Source: Tubiluchus corallicola | Taxonomy: Eukaryota > Priapulida > Priapulimorpha > Priapulimorphida > Tubiluchidae | Assembly (NCBI GenBank): GCA_030141605.1 | Contig: JAQGDQ010001714.1 | Span: forward strand, 1 to 28,225 | Direction of reading: 5' to 3' | DNA: 28,225 nucleotides | Shown: in pieces, positions 19,870 to 28,225 of the stretch | Layout: each line of letters begins with the position of its first letter | Position numbering within the stretch: the first letter of the stretch is position 1 | Translations under genes and position numbers: made by a program | The notes under the pieces: generated by a model | Database searches by the model: none | What the model was told of the DNA's origin: nothing | What the model saw: the letters and a program-made list of their open reading frames with translations, nothing else

Positions 19870-22800
19870 TGTGAATACAGTATACTAAATATATATATAT
19901 ATATATATATAGTATACTGTATATATACTATATATATATATATACAGTATTTAATTACCATAAGTTACCTATCACCCCTCCACGCAAACTGCCCAGGGCC
20001 TGTACCGTGTACCATGAAGAATACAGCTGGTTTAAATTCTGATTTCAAAAACCTCAGGGAACACAATTCAGAATGGCTCTATTTCCTTAGCAAGGTCTCT
20101 GACAGGTAGCTTGTGACAAACTGCATCAGGGAGTTCCTCCATGGTGTAACAGTTAGCATAACTATAACAGTTAGCATAACTATAACAGTTAGCATAACTG
20201 TACAAAATTCAAAAACTCAGGTTCGAATCCCAGTGTGGATTTATTTTCGCTTGCATGCGGCGAGGTTTGAAAAATACGCGTTGTTAGCCTCCGTTTAACC
20301 CCAAAAACCTGTTACGTTGCTAAATGGGGCCCATATACTCCACAGCAACAGATGATGAAGTTATAAACAGCTGCAAGCTGTTCTATTTTTATAATTGGTA
20401 AGCCATTGAAATGCCTGTAAGGAGCAACAGCTGTAGATTCGGCGATATGGGGAATCTTAGCGAATTTTTACAAGTAGAAATTTCCACGATAAACTTACCT
20501 TGCAGGAAAATATAAGAGCAGCTATTCCAATTGGCCAGCAGCAACACAAACAGGTGATTACCGACCAGCACATGTGGGATGGAGGACTGGCTTGAACCAC
20601 CTAGAAAAAAAATCAGACAGGCTTATTGTAGACAATGTTTCTACGTTACTCAAGGGCCTATTAACCAACAGGCTAACTAGGCTGTAGCCTAGGGCGCCAA
20701 AGTTTGTGTAGCGTCACATTTTAGAAAAAAATTATTCTCCACGGAAAATGAGTATACAGTCAACCTCGGATGCGAGGGACTGTCTCTTATAGTCGAAGTT
20801 GAGTCAGACCGAGGGTTTATCTAGACCTGCGAGCTCTATGTACCTCCTCATCTGGTAGCATAATGCCCAATGAACCGTTTGTCGCAATGTATGTAATATA
20901 GCGACTTAATGCAAACACATCCAATCGTCTTGAACGGAACACAAAAATCAATGTTTATTCAATCTCATCCCAATTACAAGCCATTACAGCCACAAGACCC
21001 GACCGTAGTCAAAGGGACTACAGTCGGGCCCGCGCAGGGTGTCGGCATAGGCTTTTTAGGATGTAAAAAATATTTGATCATAGCGTTCCTTAAATGTGAG
21101 AAAATTCACCGGGGTTTCTATTATGCGGGATCTGAAGATATCATCCCTTATAACCGAAAGTCCCTTGTATCCGAGTACCTGATATACGAAGATTTTTATA
21201 AGGAAAAACGTTACGAAAAATCGAGACCGGTGTTGGTGGTCCCTTATAAGCGAATGTTCCTTATAAGCGAGTACCTTATACCCGAGGTTGACTGTACTTC
21301 CATATTTATGTAAAGGACGCATTTTATAACACACCACAGGCTGCTTCTATATTAGTGCAACATAACGAACAGTTGCAAGGTATTACACAATAAGCAGTTG
21401 CGCAACCTACTAAAACATTAGCACTATTGAAATACATTGTGGTGAGTCTAATACACCACAAGTAATTGTTCGACCTACTCATTACATAAATAACGACAAA
21501 ATTGAGACGGGCTGAAGAAAACTATCAGCCTAGAGCATTGTAAAGTCTTGATACGCCCCTTACCTTATAATAATAATAATAATGAACTGCTGGAAAAAGA
21601 TTTAAATATTACAAGGCCTAAACTAGCCGTGACAAGGTTTTAAACAAATTAAAGAAAAACAGAACAAAGAAAGAAAGTGGAGAGACCGATACCTAACTTG
21701 CCATATAGCGGGTAGTAAGAGAGCTCTAGGTCTGATAGAAGAAACACAAGCACAAGAATCACCAACTCAGCACGACCCGATTACCACTGTAGCTCCAAAG
21801 TACAGCAGGTTTTTACCCTCCCTTTACAACCTTCCCCAAAGTGTACATGTCAGAGCCAAAATAAATCCTGATTGGTTGAAACCAAAAGGTGTGAAGATTT
21901 AACCAAGAAGAATCGAAATATTTGTAAAAGAATAATTTAGAAGACCTAGGTTTGAACTACTGGTACTTTTAGGGGTGACACGCAACACTAGTTTGGTAAC
22001 GATGCTATACTTTGGAATAAAAGTAGAAGTTGGGCAGAGTGGGTCGCCCAAGCGCATGCGTTATACTAATAATAATAAAATTCCTTAATTAAAGTATCAA
22101 AATTACACATCAGAAAACTACACATTCAAAATTGAACGTATAATCAATGTTTCCACTGCTGTGAGCAACAGTGTTATGCAATAAAATGAATTTACATTTA
22201 AAAATGCAAGTAAGATTGTAATTAATTCCATAAGGACATAAAACATTACGTTTCATTTCACACAGATCAAAGTATTTAACACATTTATAATGTTTAAAAA
22301 TGCTAAAGATGTGAAATTGAAATCGGGTAGTTGATTGGTGTTTCGAAGTGGTGAAGTTTTTGTGTGCAGTGGACGTTAATTTGTGACGTGATGTAAATAC
22401 ATCAGGTACCCAGACTACTGGATGAACGTCGATAATGTTAGGGGGTGAAATGCCATTTACTTTCGACCACACCTCTGCATTGTGATGGACTCGTCCGTGC
22501 GAAGCCGTTGAATACCAGGTATAAATCGCTATAGTATGGCTTCGTTGATTCAGTAAGTGAACGTGCCAGGTGCATTTAGCAGCTAAGCACCTGTTCCGTA
22601 ATTGCAACCAGCATGAGAGACATGTGATCGAAGTCTGGCAGTTTCGACCTAAACATTTCCTGTTCAATTCGTATTTTATGCCGTCTCTACTGGTTGTATG
22701 GTTAAGATTGCAACAATCCAGTATCGAACCCTCGACCGCTTGGTCGCCATCATTACAATAATAATAGTAATAATAAAAAGGGTTTTCATATCAGTTTTTT

Positions 22801-23839
22801 GAAGGCTAGTACAGTATTTTTCAGTTCATTTTTGAATTTTTTTAGACTCGCTGCAGATTTTACATTAAGTGGGCATGCATTCTATGTATTTATTGCCACT
22901 TGTTTACAAAGAGAATTATTAGCAAACAGAACAACGAAAAATAAGACTTTCACAGTTTCGTTGTGCTCATGCGCCGTTCCTGTAGGTCAAAGGTTAAGTG
23001 TACCACAGCAACGGTTCTAAACTACAACCGTCACATGACATGTGGTAAAGCAACGCTGTCTATCACATCAGTTCAGTAACTTCAGTTTTACGTGGTATTT
23101 ACTTAATTGTGTGTTTGTCTGTGCATAGACTTGCAGTTTCTTACTTGGAAAGAAGAAAAATGAACTAGGTAAAGTTCTAATGCTAACTGTTAAAACTGTT
23201 ACTATTACAACAGCAAGGGCTGCGAGGCAAATGCGTTGTCTGGTACACTTAATCTTTGACCTTTTTATGAGCATTATCAATCACTGAAACTGTGAAGAGG
23301 CTTATTGTAAGCAAACAGAAGAATGAACAGGAATTGGAACTACTTATTATTCAAATATTAAGCACAAGAAACTTTAATTACTACAAAATGTTCCACTTCC
23401 ACTGGTATTTGTAGAACAGGGACACTTCAAGATCTTGCATTAAGCAGGACTTCATCAATTCAGCCCTCACACATACACACACGCACGCACGCACGTGCGC
23501 ACACACACACACACACACGACCTTAGATAACCACTTGGTACGAAAGGACATATATATTTATAATCTTTCTCGACGTCTCGTGCACGAATTTCCCGGACGA
23601 ATTTGATTGGTTAGGGTTGAACAAAGAATCCAAAGTGGGCCAATCCGAAAAGACCATTATTTGAATGAATGCAATGTTTATAAGACTATCCTGCCAATAC
23701 TCTAAAACAGGGTTAGCGACCGGCAGAACACACATGTAAACACAAAGAATGATGTTACATTTACCAATTGGAAATAATAAGAAGCAGTTCATATTTACCA
23801 CTACATTGGCTTGCTGTGGTTGCTGCGTATATTGGGCTT
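18361..23839 (-). CDS. CD225/dispanin (IFITM-like) membrane protein, last three exons
   Basis: Three minus-strand exons join in frame. 23799-23839 (41 bp, enters in phase 1) gives AQYTQQPQQANVV. 20499-20600 (102 bp) gives VVQASPPSHMCWSVITCLCC followed by CWPIGIAALIFSCK. 18358+3 to 18558 (198 bp with the TAA at 18361-18363) gives VNEEASRGALQAAQDASQTA, then KKLNIAGLVIGLILYVIVAI and a cytosolic-type tail ending EEDIFSNY. All borders are consensus: GTAAAT and GTAAGT donors, and TTTCAG, TTTCTAG and TTTTAG acceptors. The first hydrophobic segment with its CLCCC cysteine cluster and WPIGIAAL, the short loop with alternating Ala/Ser, then KKLNIAG and a second membrane helix are the CD225 signature. 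The Gln/Pro-rich piece before it is usual for dispanins. N-terminal exons were not found. The introns contain several transposons. Family members act in membrane trafficking or fusion control, but no specific role can be read here. Confidence 0.88.
18666..19716. mobile_element. hAT-like non-autonomous transposon, 1051 bp, in an intron of the CD225 gene
   Basis: Ends tagggttgccag and ctggcaaccctA form 12-bp terminal inverted repeats. They are flanked by CACATAAT (18658-18665) and CACATAAC (19717-19724), an 8-bp target duplication with one mismatch, as expected for hAT elements. The left subterminal region is rich in short palindromes made of gggaca/tgtccc. No transposase-like frame is present. 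A (TA)n run lies near 19630-19655. Confidence 0.88.
19777..19945. repeat. (GT)n to (GTGC)n to (AT)n compound microsatellite with a palindrome
   Basis: 19777-19835 is (gt)n, then (gtgc)n to about 19870, then (at)n. The tract tacagtatact (19876-19886) and its exact complement agtatactgta (19911-19921) flank an AT core and can form a cruciform. Confidence 0.95.
20133..20240 (+). repeat. tRNA-like sequence (tRNA-Gln/Glu type), probably a SINE head or tRNA relic, with an 18-bp triplication
   Basis: gttcctccatggtgtaacag followed by ttagca resembles the 5' half of a tRNA with box A, and ggttcgaatcc at 20220-20230 is a perfect box B. Between them the 18-bp unit ataacagttagcataact is present three times. 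Removing two copies leaves about 72 nt, a normal tRNA length. The acceptor and T stems do not pair well, so it is not a working tRNA gene. Confidence 0.55.
20757..21294. mobile_element. Tigger/pogo-like MITE, 538 bp, in an intron of the CD225 gene
   Basis: cagtcaacctcgg at the left and ccgaggttgactg at the right are exact 13-bp inverted ends, each flanked by TA (20755-20756 and 21295-21296), as in Tc1/mariner/pogo insertions. Further cttata(a/c)ccga and cttataagcga motifs recur inside near the right end, matching cttatagtcga on the left. No transposase. Open frames across it are incidental. Confidence 0.88.
21295..21632. other. Intron sequence of the CD225 gene, nothing firm
   Basis: Contains a short (TAA)n at about 21570-21584. 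The sequences aagggcctattaac (20652 onward) and, in complement, aaggggcgtatcaag (21545-21560), each followed by ctaggctg, might be the ends of an older element into which the Tigger-like MITE inserted. This is weak. Confidence 0.3.
21633..21902 (+). CDS. Unassigned 89-codon open segment without its own start, coding-like
   Basis: Open from just after a TGA at 21630-21632 to TAA at 21900-21902. It reads QGFKQIKEKQNKERKWRDRY, then LTCHIAGSKRALGLIEETQA, a mixed polar middle, and a Pro/Tyr-containing end (YSRFLPSLYNLPQ ... NPDWLKPKGVKI). The composition looks more protein-like than the surrounding intron, and an ag precedes it near 21636, so it could be a terminal exon of a plus-strand gene or a retroelement fragment. 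I recognise no family. It lies antisense inside an intron of the CD225 gene. Confidence 0.25.
   Translation, partial: QGFKQIKEKQNKERKWRDRYLTCHIAGSKRALGLIEETQAQESPTQHDPITTVAPKYSRFLPSLYNLPQSVHVRAKINPDWLKPKGVKI
22065..22756 (-). mobile_element. Possible SINE with tRNA-like head and (TTA)n tail
   Basis: Read on the minus strand, it starts after a TTA/TAA run at 22757-22778 with ggcgaccaagcggtcgagg, like box A of a tRNA-Leu/Ser. It is followed at once by ggttcgatact, like box B, as if the tRNA middle were deleted. About 600 bp of body follow, and it ends in ttattattattagtat at about 22062-22078. A 185-codon minus frame spans the body but has no recognised domain. The bounds and the SINE label are inference. 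Confidence 0.3.
22779..23467. other. CD225 intron sequence, nothing identified
   Basis: Unique sequence between the possible SINE and a CA microsatellite. No supported gene. Confidence 0.4.
23468..23519. repeat. (AC)n/(ACGC)n microsatellite
   Basis: Simple dinucleotide run with acgc units in the middle, in an intron of the minus-strand CD225 gene. Confidence 0.95.
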
Positions 23840-23919
23840 CTGAAATTACAAAAAGATTAAAACTTTCATAGGGAAAAACAGAAAAACAATGTCAGAACTT
23901 TAGGAACATTTTGCGCGTA

Positions 23920-24016
23920 CAGCAAGTGCTCGCTTAAAGACGCTAATGTGTTTCGGCAAAACGCGTCATTAAGCGAAACGTCGCTAAGCGAGGCGTCGTT
24001 AAGCGAGGACTTACTG
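23920..24016. mobile_element. 97-bp mini-MITE of Tigger/pogo type
   Basis: cagcaagtgctcgcttaa at the left matches the complement of ttaagcgaggacttactg at the right with two differences, and both sides are flanked by TA (23918-23919 and 24017-24018). The whole element is almost only terminal repeats built from cgcttaa/gcgtc motifs. It lies 81 bp upstream of the 41-bp CD225 exon. Confidence 0.8.
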
Positions 24017-24018
24017 TA

Positions 24019-25061
24019 TTTCGCAATAAACTTCAGCATCAGCAAACATTTCGTGAACGTAGATCGTAAGACCTACTTGCACACGTGCTGACATACTATC
24101 AACTATGGTTGTCAACTTTTATTGTAAACTACAAATGTAGTGTATGTCTCACTATCATTCAAATGAAGTTTTCAAGCATTTCGTGAACATCAGGACTGAA
24201 GCATCTCTTTTGTACATGCTTTTATAATTCGAGCTGTGACTCTATTGATTTTTAAAAAGCTAGAAAACTTTCCAAGATTAGTAATATTTGTACCACATTT
24301 TCCAATTCAGTTTGGCAACAAAGTTGACAGTGTGTCAGACGAATATGAGCACATACTAAATGAACAAAAGATTTTGCAAAGATTAAAGTGATTTCCTAAT
24401 GAGAAATGCTTGACTTGGATTTCAGACGAAATGACCAGTATGTCTATGTCCAGTAAAACGTGTAACGTAGCTAATATATCACATAAGCAGCTGCAGCAAT
24501 TTTGGCACCCATCCTAAAATCCTAAAGAGAGTGATGTCACTGGTATTTTAAGCACCAAATGCGTATTGCTTGACCTTAAAATTCTGTATTTAGACAACAA
24601 AATCACCATTTTATCATCTGTAACAGTTAAGACATGGTTTTCATAAGCTAGCGACAGCGAAACTTGTCGGCCATATTGATGATTTTCGTTTAGCCCCGTT
24701 TCTAGACTTAATCACCCTAAGATGTGCAGTTTTATGCTTTTAGGCTGAGTTTATATGCTGCCACTGTCCTGCCGTTCATGACTGGGACCTGGACCCCGCA
24801 AAACATACAACTATGTGCATAAAATTTCAACAATACGTGATTCTAAATTAAGAGGTACGAATTAATTTTGCTAAGAATTAAAGTATTCAATCAGCACTGT
24901 GATATATATGTAGATGTGTTTGTTATAAATTATGGTGGTTTTCAATCAAAAACGCTTAAAATGAGTCCTGTATTTGTAGGAACGTATTCCTGTAAGCGTT
25001 GTTTATTTAAGTGTGTGATTTGTTAATAGTACTTGTGTTTACGTTTTGAAATAAAGCATTC
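24019..25061. other. Non-coding stretch, no exon identified
   Basis: The missing N-terminal exon(s) of the CD225 gene should lie to the right of 23839 on the minus strand. I looked here for a short Pro/Gln-rich segment ending in a phase-1 donor and found none I could defend. Confidence 0.4.
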
Positions 25062-25327
25062 ATTATTATTATTGTTGTTGTTGTTATTGTTATTGCTATT
25101 ATTATTATTACTATTATTATTATTATTATTATTATTGTTGTTGTTGTTGTTTTTGTTGTTGCTGTTGTTGTTATTGTTATTGTTATTGCTATTACTATTA
25201 TTACTATTATTATTGTTATTATTATTGTTGTTGTTGTTGTTGCTGTTGTTGTTGTTGTTATTGTTATTGCTATTATTATTATTACTATTGTTATTATTAT
25301 TGTTTTTGTTGTTGTTTTTGTTGTTGG

Positions 25328-25389
<62 letters not shown>
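25062..25389. repeat. ATT/GTT trinucleotide microsatellite
   Basis: About 110 triplets of att and gtt with gct, act and ttt interruptions. A pattern of (gtt)n, gttattgttattgctatt, (att)n recurs about three times, showing internal duplication. The poly-Leu frame is an artefact. Confidence 0.95.
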
Positions 25390-25392
<3 letters not shown>

Positions 25393-26161
25393 CATCAGCT
25401 CTATGCTAATTGAAAAGCAATAAAAAAAAGGTGATCTCTTCGCCTTGAAAAAGATGTACATTCCACAAATACTGGCGCCGGACGAACCGACCTACCAGTT
25501 CAGTCGTTGGTGTGAAAACCACAGCTTTCGTCGCCACAGCGCATGTGTGTAAGAGTGGTTGTAAGCCTCAAAATTCGCAACTTCGTGATGCCAAACTGAT
25601 TAGCCAAGACAGAATCAAGTGCTTGTAGTAAGGCTACAGTGGAATTGCAGGAAAATTCCCACTTGACGTTTCATGTCTTTCACCATATGTTTGCTGTTGT
25701 TATCTCGTACAGCAGCCAAGCGTGTTTAGAGGGGTCGTAGTGGCGAGAGCTTTTTATAGACCTCATGAAACGTTCAGTTTTTCTTCCAGTATCAGGCGTG
25801 CCAGGATTAGATTTTGTAAAGCATTCTCTGCAGCAATCCGTTATTACATTTATAACACTCTTAAAGGAAGACCAGACGATTGTTTTGGCTCAATCTCGTT
25901 TTAATTTGCTGTCCAAAATATACATTTTCTTACCAATAAAAGTTAACAAATGAAATTAACTATTTAATTTAACAAAATAGTTTCTAAGTGGACAACGTGC
26001 GTTTGAACTTTCTGCAAATCTTGAGAATTTCTTAACTTAAAGGAAAGGTCAAGCCTTCTAGAAAGTTGAGTTTATTTCAATGTTCAGGCAAAAAACGTTA
26101 GAAGGATTTAGTAATAAACGTGTGATAAGCACCTGGTGTAATTACTCCTAATTAAGTAAAA
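25390..26161. other. Intergenic stretch, no gene recognised
   Basis: A plus-strand frame near 25765-25953 (VFLPVSGVPGLDFVKHSLQQ ...) is followed by an AATAAA-containing stretch at 25935-25940, but nothing else supports a gene. Confidence 0.35.
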
Positions 26162-26281
26162 GACTACGGCCATATCACGTTGAAAACACCGGTTCTCGTC
26201 TGACCACCAAAGTTAAGCAACGTAGAGCCTGGTTAGTACTTGGATGGGTGACCGCCTAGGAATACCAGGTGCTGTAGGCTT
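26162..26281 (+). rRNA. 5S rRNA-derived sequence (pseudogene or SINE head)
   Basis: 120 nt aligned to metazoan 5S rRNA along its full length: gactacggccat at the start, ggttctcgtctgaccacc, then the internal promoter (agttaagcaacg for box A, and ttggatgggtgaccgcc for box C) and gctgtaggctt at the end. The end stem pairs apart from a mismatch at the second base. A working 5S gene should be followed by a T run; here the sequence goes directly into gcgagatgcccacac, so it is more likely a 5S relic or the 5' head of a 5S-derived SINE. Confidence 0.85.
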
Positions 26282-26800
26282 GCGAGATGCCCACACTGTA
26301 TCTCCACGCTAGGCGGAGGAGCTGCACAAGCAGCCAACGACTAGAGGGCGGAGGAGGTCAAGCAACCCAACGGCCATATGTAGAGGAGTAAACCTTCCAA
26401 ATCAGGAGTGGAGCCCCAAACCAGTGCAGCATGCTCACTGACTCCGGCAGCTCCTGCAGCCAACGTGGTGCCAAACATATCGCTTTCCTTTGGACTACAC
26501 CAGGGAGGAAGAGAGTGGGTTCCTGTTGTCTGGGTAACTCGGGATCTTCATACACCTTGTCCAGGCGTGCACCCTGGAGACGTTCAAGGATCGCACTGCT
26601 CAGCCACAGTCGACGCACCAGCTCCATCAATGTGATCAATAACTGACTCTCTTGGCGTACACTCCATTGTCTTCCGAGACAAAAGGATGCCAACCATAAA
26701 TTTCTCTTTTGGGCACTCCCACTTTGAGCGCCTATTCTTCCACCAATGACCCAATGAGGTTGAAGAAACCCAGTTTTACTGTCAATTTCCATCAATAGTT
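26282..26800 (+). mobile_element. Unknown GC-richer tail joined to the 5S-like head (possible 5S-type SINE body)
   Basis: It starts without a break after the 5S-like part and is clearly richer in G+C than its surroundings up to about 26790, where AT-rich sequence resumes. It contains ctccacgctaggcggaggag, which can fold into a small hairpin. Open frames on both strands (145 codons on minus at 26358-26795) show no known domain. The end and any tail or target repeat are not defined. Confidence 0.4.
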
Positions 26801-27255
26801 TAATAAGTTTTCACAAGAATTAGACATTTTTGCATGAACATTAGGTAAGCTGCAGAACTTTGAATTACTTTAAGCACCGTGCCCTTATCGCACGGAAATC
26901 CACGAGTTTCGTCATCATTTTCAAGTATGGCGGCTACTATGAGATATTCTACACAGGGGCAGTGTAAATTAACTTTAGACTTTATAGACAGTTTTTTTAC
27001 ATTTCTTTGTTATATTTATCTAAGTTATGTGATAACAGCAAAACAAACAAAACAAAGTTTTTTTTTATTTAAACAAGATGGCTAAATGACTTATTGTTTC
27101 CTTTAAATAGAAAAACTTCTGGCACGTAATAAAAACATAAATATGCTTTAAACTTGGGCCTTTATTTAACATTCTTCACTTTAATCCTGGTTCAGTGGAC
27201 TAAGTATCCATTTTAACCTACAGGGGAGTGACTTATAACGCTTGTATTCGAGTAA
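26796..27255. other. AT-rich stretch, nothing identified
   Basis: A small hairpin cgtgc-ccttatc-gcacg lies at 26878-26894. No gene is supported. Confidence 0.4.
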
Positions 27256-27612
27256 AATTCGAACTTTAATATCCACAATTACACAAGTAACTTGGATATC
27301 AATAAATGCATCAATAATATTAACACGCCCTTCGTCAAAAATAAGCTTCCACTCCTCTTGGAGCCAACATTAAATCCAAGAAGACACAATATTAAACAAA
27401 TACGCACTAATAACAAATACGGCAACAATTCTATAACTAAACAAGGAGTTCAACTTTGGAATACCCTGCCATCAAATTTAAAACAAATCAAGTCTCTCGA
27501 CGAATTCAAATCAAAATTAAAAATACATACATTAAATCGTTTTGAAAACCCTACATACGTAAACGATAATATATATTCATCCGCAAATTTCATTTACCCA
27601 CGTCCATTTTAA
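27256..27612 (+). mobile_element. Non-LTR retrotransposon (LINE), C-terminal end of the reverse transcriptase ORF
   Basis: Open from after a TAA at 27253 to TAA at 27610-27612. It reads NPRRHNIKQIRTNNKYGNNS, then ITKQGVQLWNTLPSNLKQIK and SLDEFKSKLKIH. The pattern of basic N/R-x-R-T-N, then F/V-x-G-x-x-L-W-N-x-L-P, then a SL-x-x-F-K-x-x-L-K helix is the usual C-terminal end of endonuclease/RT proteins of CR1/jockey/RTE-like LINEs. The polymerase domain is missing, so this is a 5'-truncated copy. The clade cannot be told from this part. Confidence 0.7.
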
Positions 27613-28130
27613 ATTGTATGTATAATGTCCCACACATCCCATAAAATAGACTAACCTGACTGTTCAGAGCACAGGTGAGTAAAACAGACAGGTGACTAGC
27701 AGGTAACAAACTGAAAAACTGCCCAAAACCAAAAGCTTTACATTCCCGCCACAGATGGCGCCTCGTGCACGAATTTGTAAGCGAGATTAACAAAAAAATA
27801 GCCAAGTCTGCTACAATATGTAACTCCTAATTAACAACGATCATGGCAAAGCAACTTCTAAAACCACATTAGTTAAAAAAAACAATCTTGTTAAAAGATA
27901 GAATGTAATTAAAAACCGCATTGCTTAGCTAAAATCACCTTAAAACAGAACGTAAGTTAGAGCCACGGGTATTAAGATCACGCCGAAGTATAACTAGAAC
28001 GATATTAAATTTAATTAAAACCTGAATCACATTGGAGCAAAATTATGAGCACCAATCTATCCTAATGAATATTTCCATTGTCTAACGCTGCGTGACGCTG
28101 ACGTGTTTAACACCCGCCTGAACGGGGTAA
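27613..28130. other. AT-rich stretch, nothing identified
   Basis: Possible 3' untranslated part of the LINE copy, then unique AT-rich sequence. The phrase ctcgtgcacgaattt at about 27761 also occurs at about 23578, perhaps from a shared old repeat. Confidence 0.35.
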
Positions 28131-28225
28131 GCAGGGCCTATTTCAGGGGGGGGAGTGGGGATACTTCTCCGGGGCCTCACCCTCCAGGGGGGCCTCGCGC
28201 CAAGGTAACATTTTTTTGCTCTATG
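28131..28225. other. G-rich edge sequence, possibly a transposon end cut by the window
   Basis: Abrupt change to G/C-rich text (cagggcctatttcagggggg and ccaggggggcctcgcgcc). Such ends are common in hAT-like elements, but the partner end lies outside the window. Confidence 0.25.

Noticed and set aside
22478-22520. Hammerhead ribozyme-like core (tgatggactcgtccgtgcgaag)
   Set aside because: The CUGAUGA part has mismatches at fixed core positions and no proper stems I and III could be drawn.
22110-22667. 185-residue minus-strand protein
   Set aside because: No domain, no splice or codon support, and it lies in a possible SINE body.
26162-26281. Functional 5S rRNA gene
   Set aside because: No T-run terminator follows and there is a mismatch in the closing stem; kept as a 5S-derived sequence.
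26358-26795. 145-residue minus-strand protein
   Set aside because: It lies in the probable repeat tail after the 5S-like head, frames are also open on the other strand, and no domain is recognised.

Overview
This is eukaryotic, almost certainly animal, DNA. It carries spliced exons with GT/AG borders, a 5S rRNA-derived sequence of metazoan type, a non-LTR retrotransposon tail, many short DNA transposons, and long micro- and minisatellites. The gene families seen (CD225/dispanin, BTB-BACK) and the repeat load suggest an invertebrate with an AT-rich genome; I cannot name the species. Very little of the window is protein-coding.

Layout. 1-1730 is a 55-bp satellite, already running at the window edge, which abuts a 72-bp satellite (1738-2715). 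3229-3879 (minus) is a probable exon with four 40-residue repeats whose differences are largely silent, so it looks like real coding sequence. 4150-5010 is a 66-bp minisatellite. 5605-5766 is a hairpin MITE. Trinucleotide arrays lie at 7041-7404, 9546-11199 (1.65 kb, containing a 792-bp internal duplication), 14759-15000 and 25062-25389. 12111-12855 is an inverted-repeat element with arms of about 180 bp. 13396-14310 is a BTB-BACK gene relic with an intact BTB domain and a broken BACK region. 15430-15648 (30-bp units) and 15910-16365 (92-bp units) are further minisatellites.

From 16.6 to 24.0 kb there is a dense cluster of DNA transposons: two Tigger/pogo-like MITEs, a PIF/Harbinger remnant, an unclassified TIR element, a 1051-bp hAT-like element with an 8-bp target duplication, and a 97-bp mini-MITE. 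Several of them sit inside a minus-strand gene whose last three visible exons (23799-23839, 20499-20600, 18361-18558) join in frame to encode a CD225/dispanin (IFITM-like) double-membrane-segment protein. This is the best supported real gene here.

The right end holds a 5S-derived sequence joined to an unknown GC-richer tail (26162 to about 26800), a non-LTR retrotransposon C-terminal fragment (27256-27612), and a G-rich edge that may be a cut transposon end.

Most long open frames in the window are by-products of repeats whose period is a multiple of three and should not be read as genes. I found no evidence for a new multi-gene system. The items most worth following are the selected 120-bp coding repeat, the CD225 gene in its transposon-rich setting, the long-arm inverted-repeat element, and the 5S-headed repeat.
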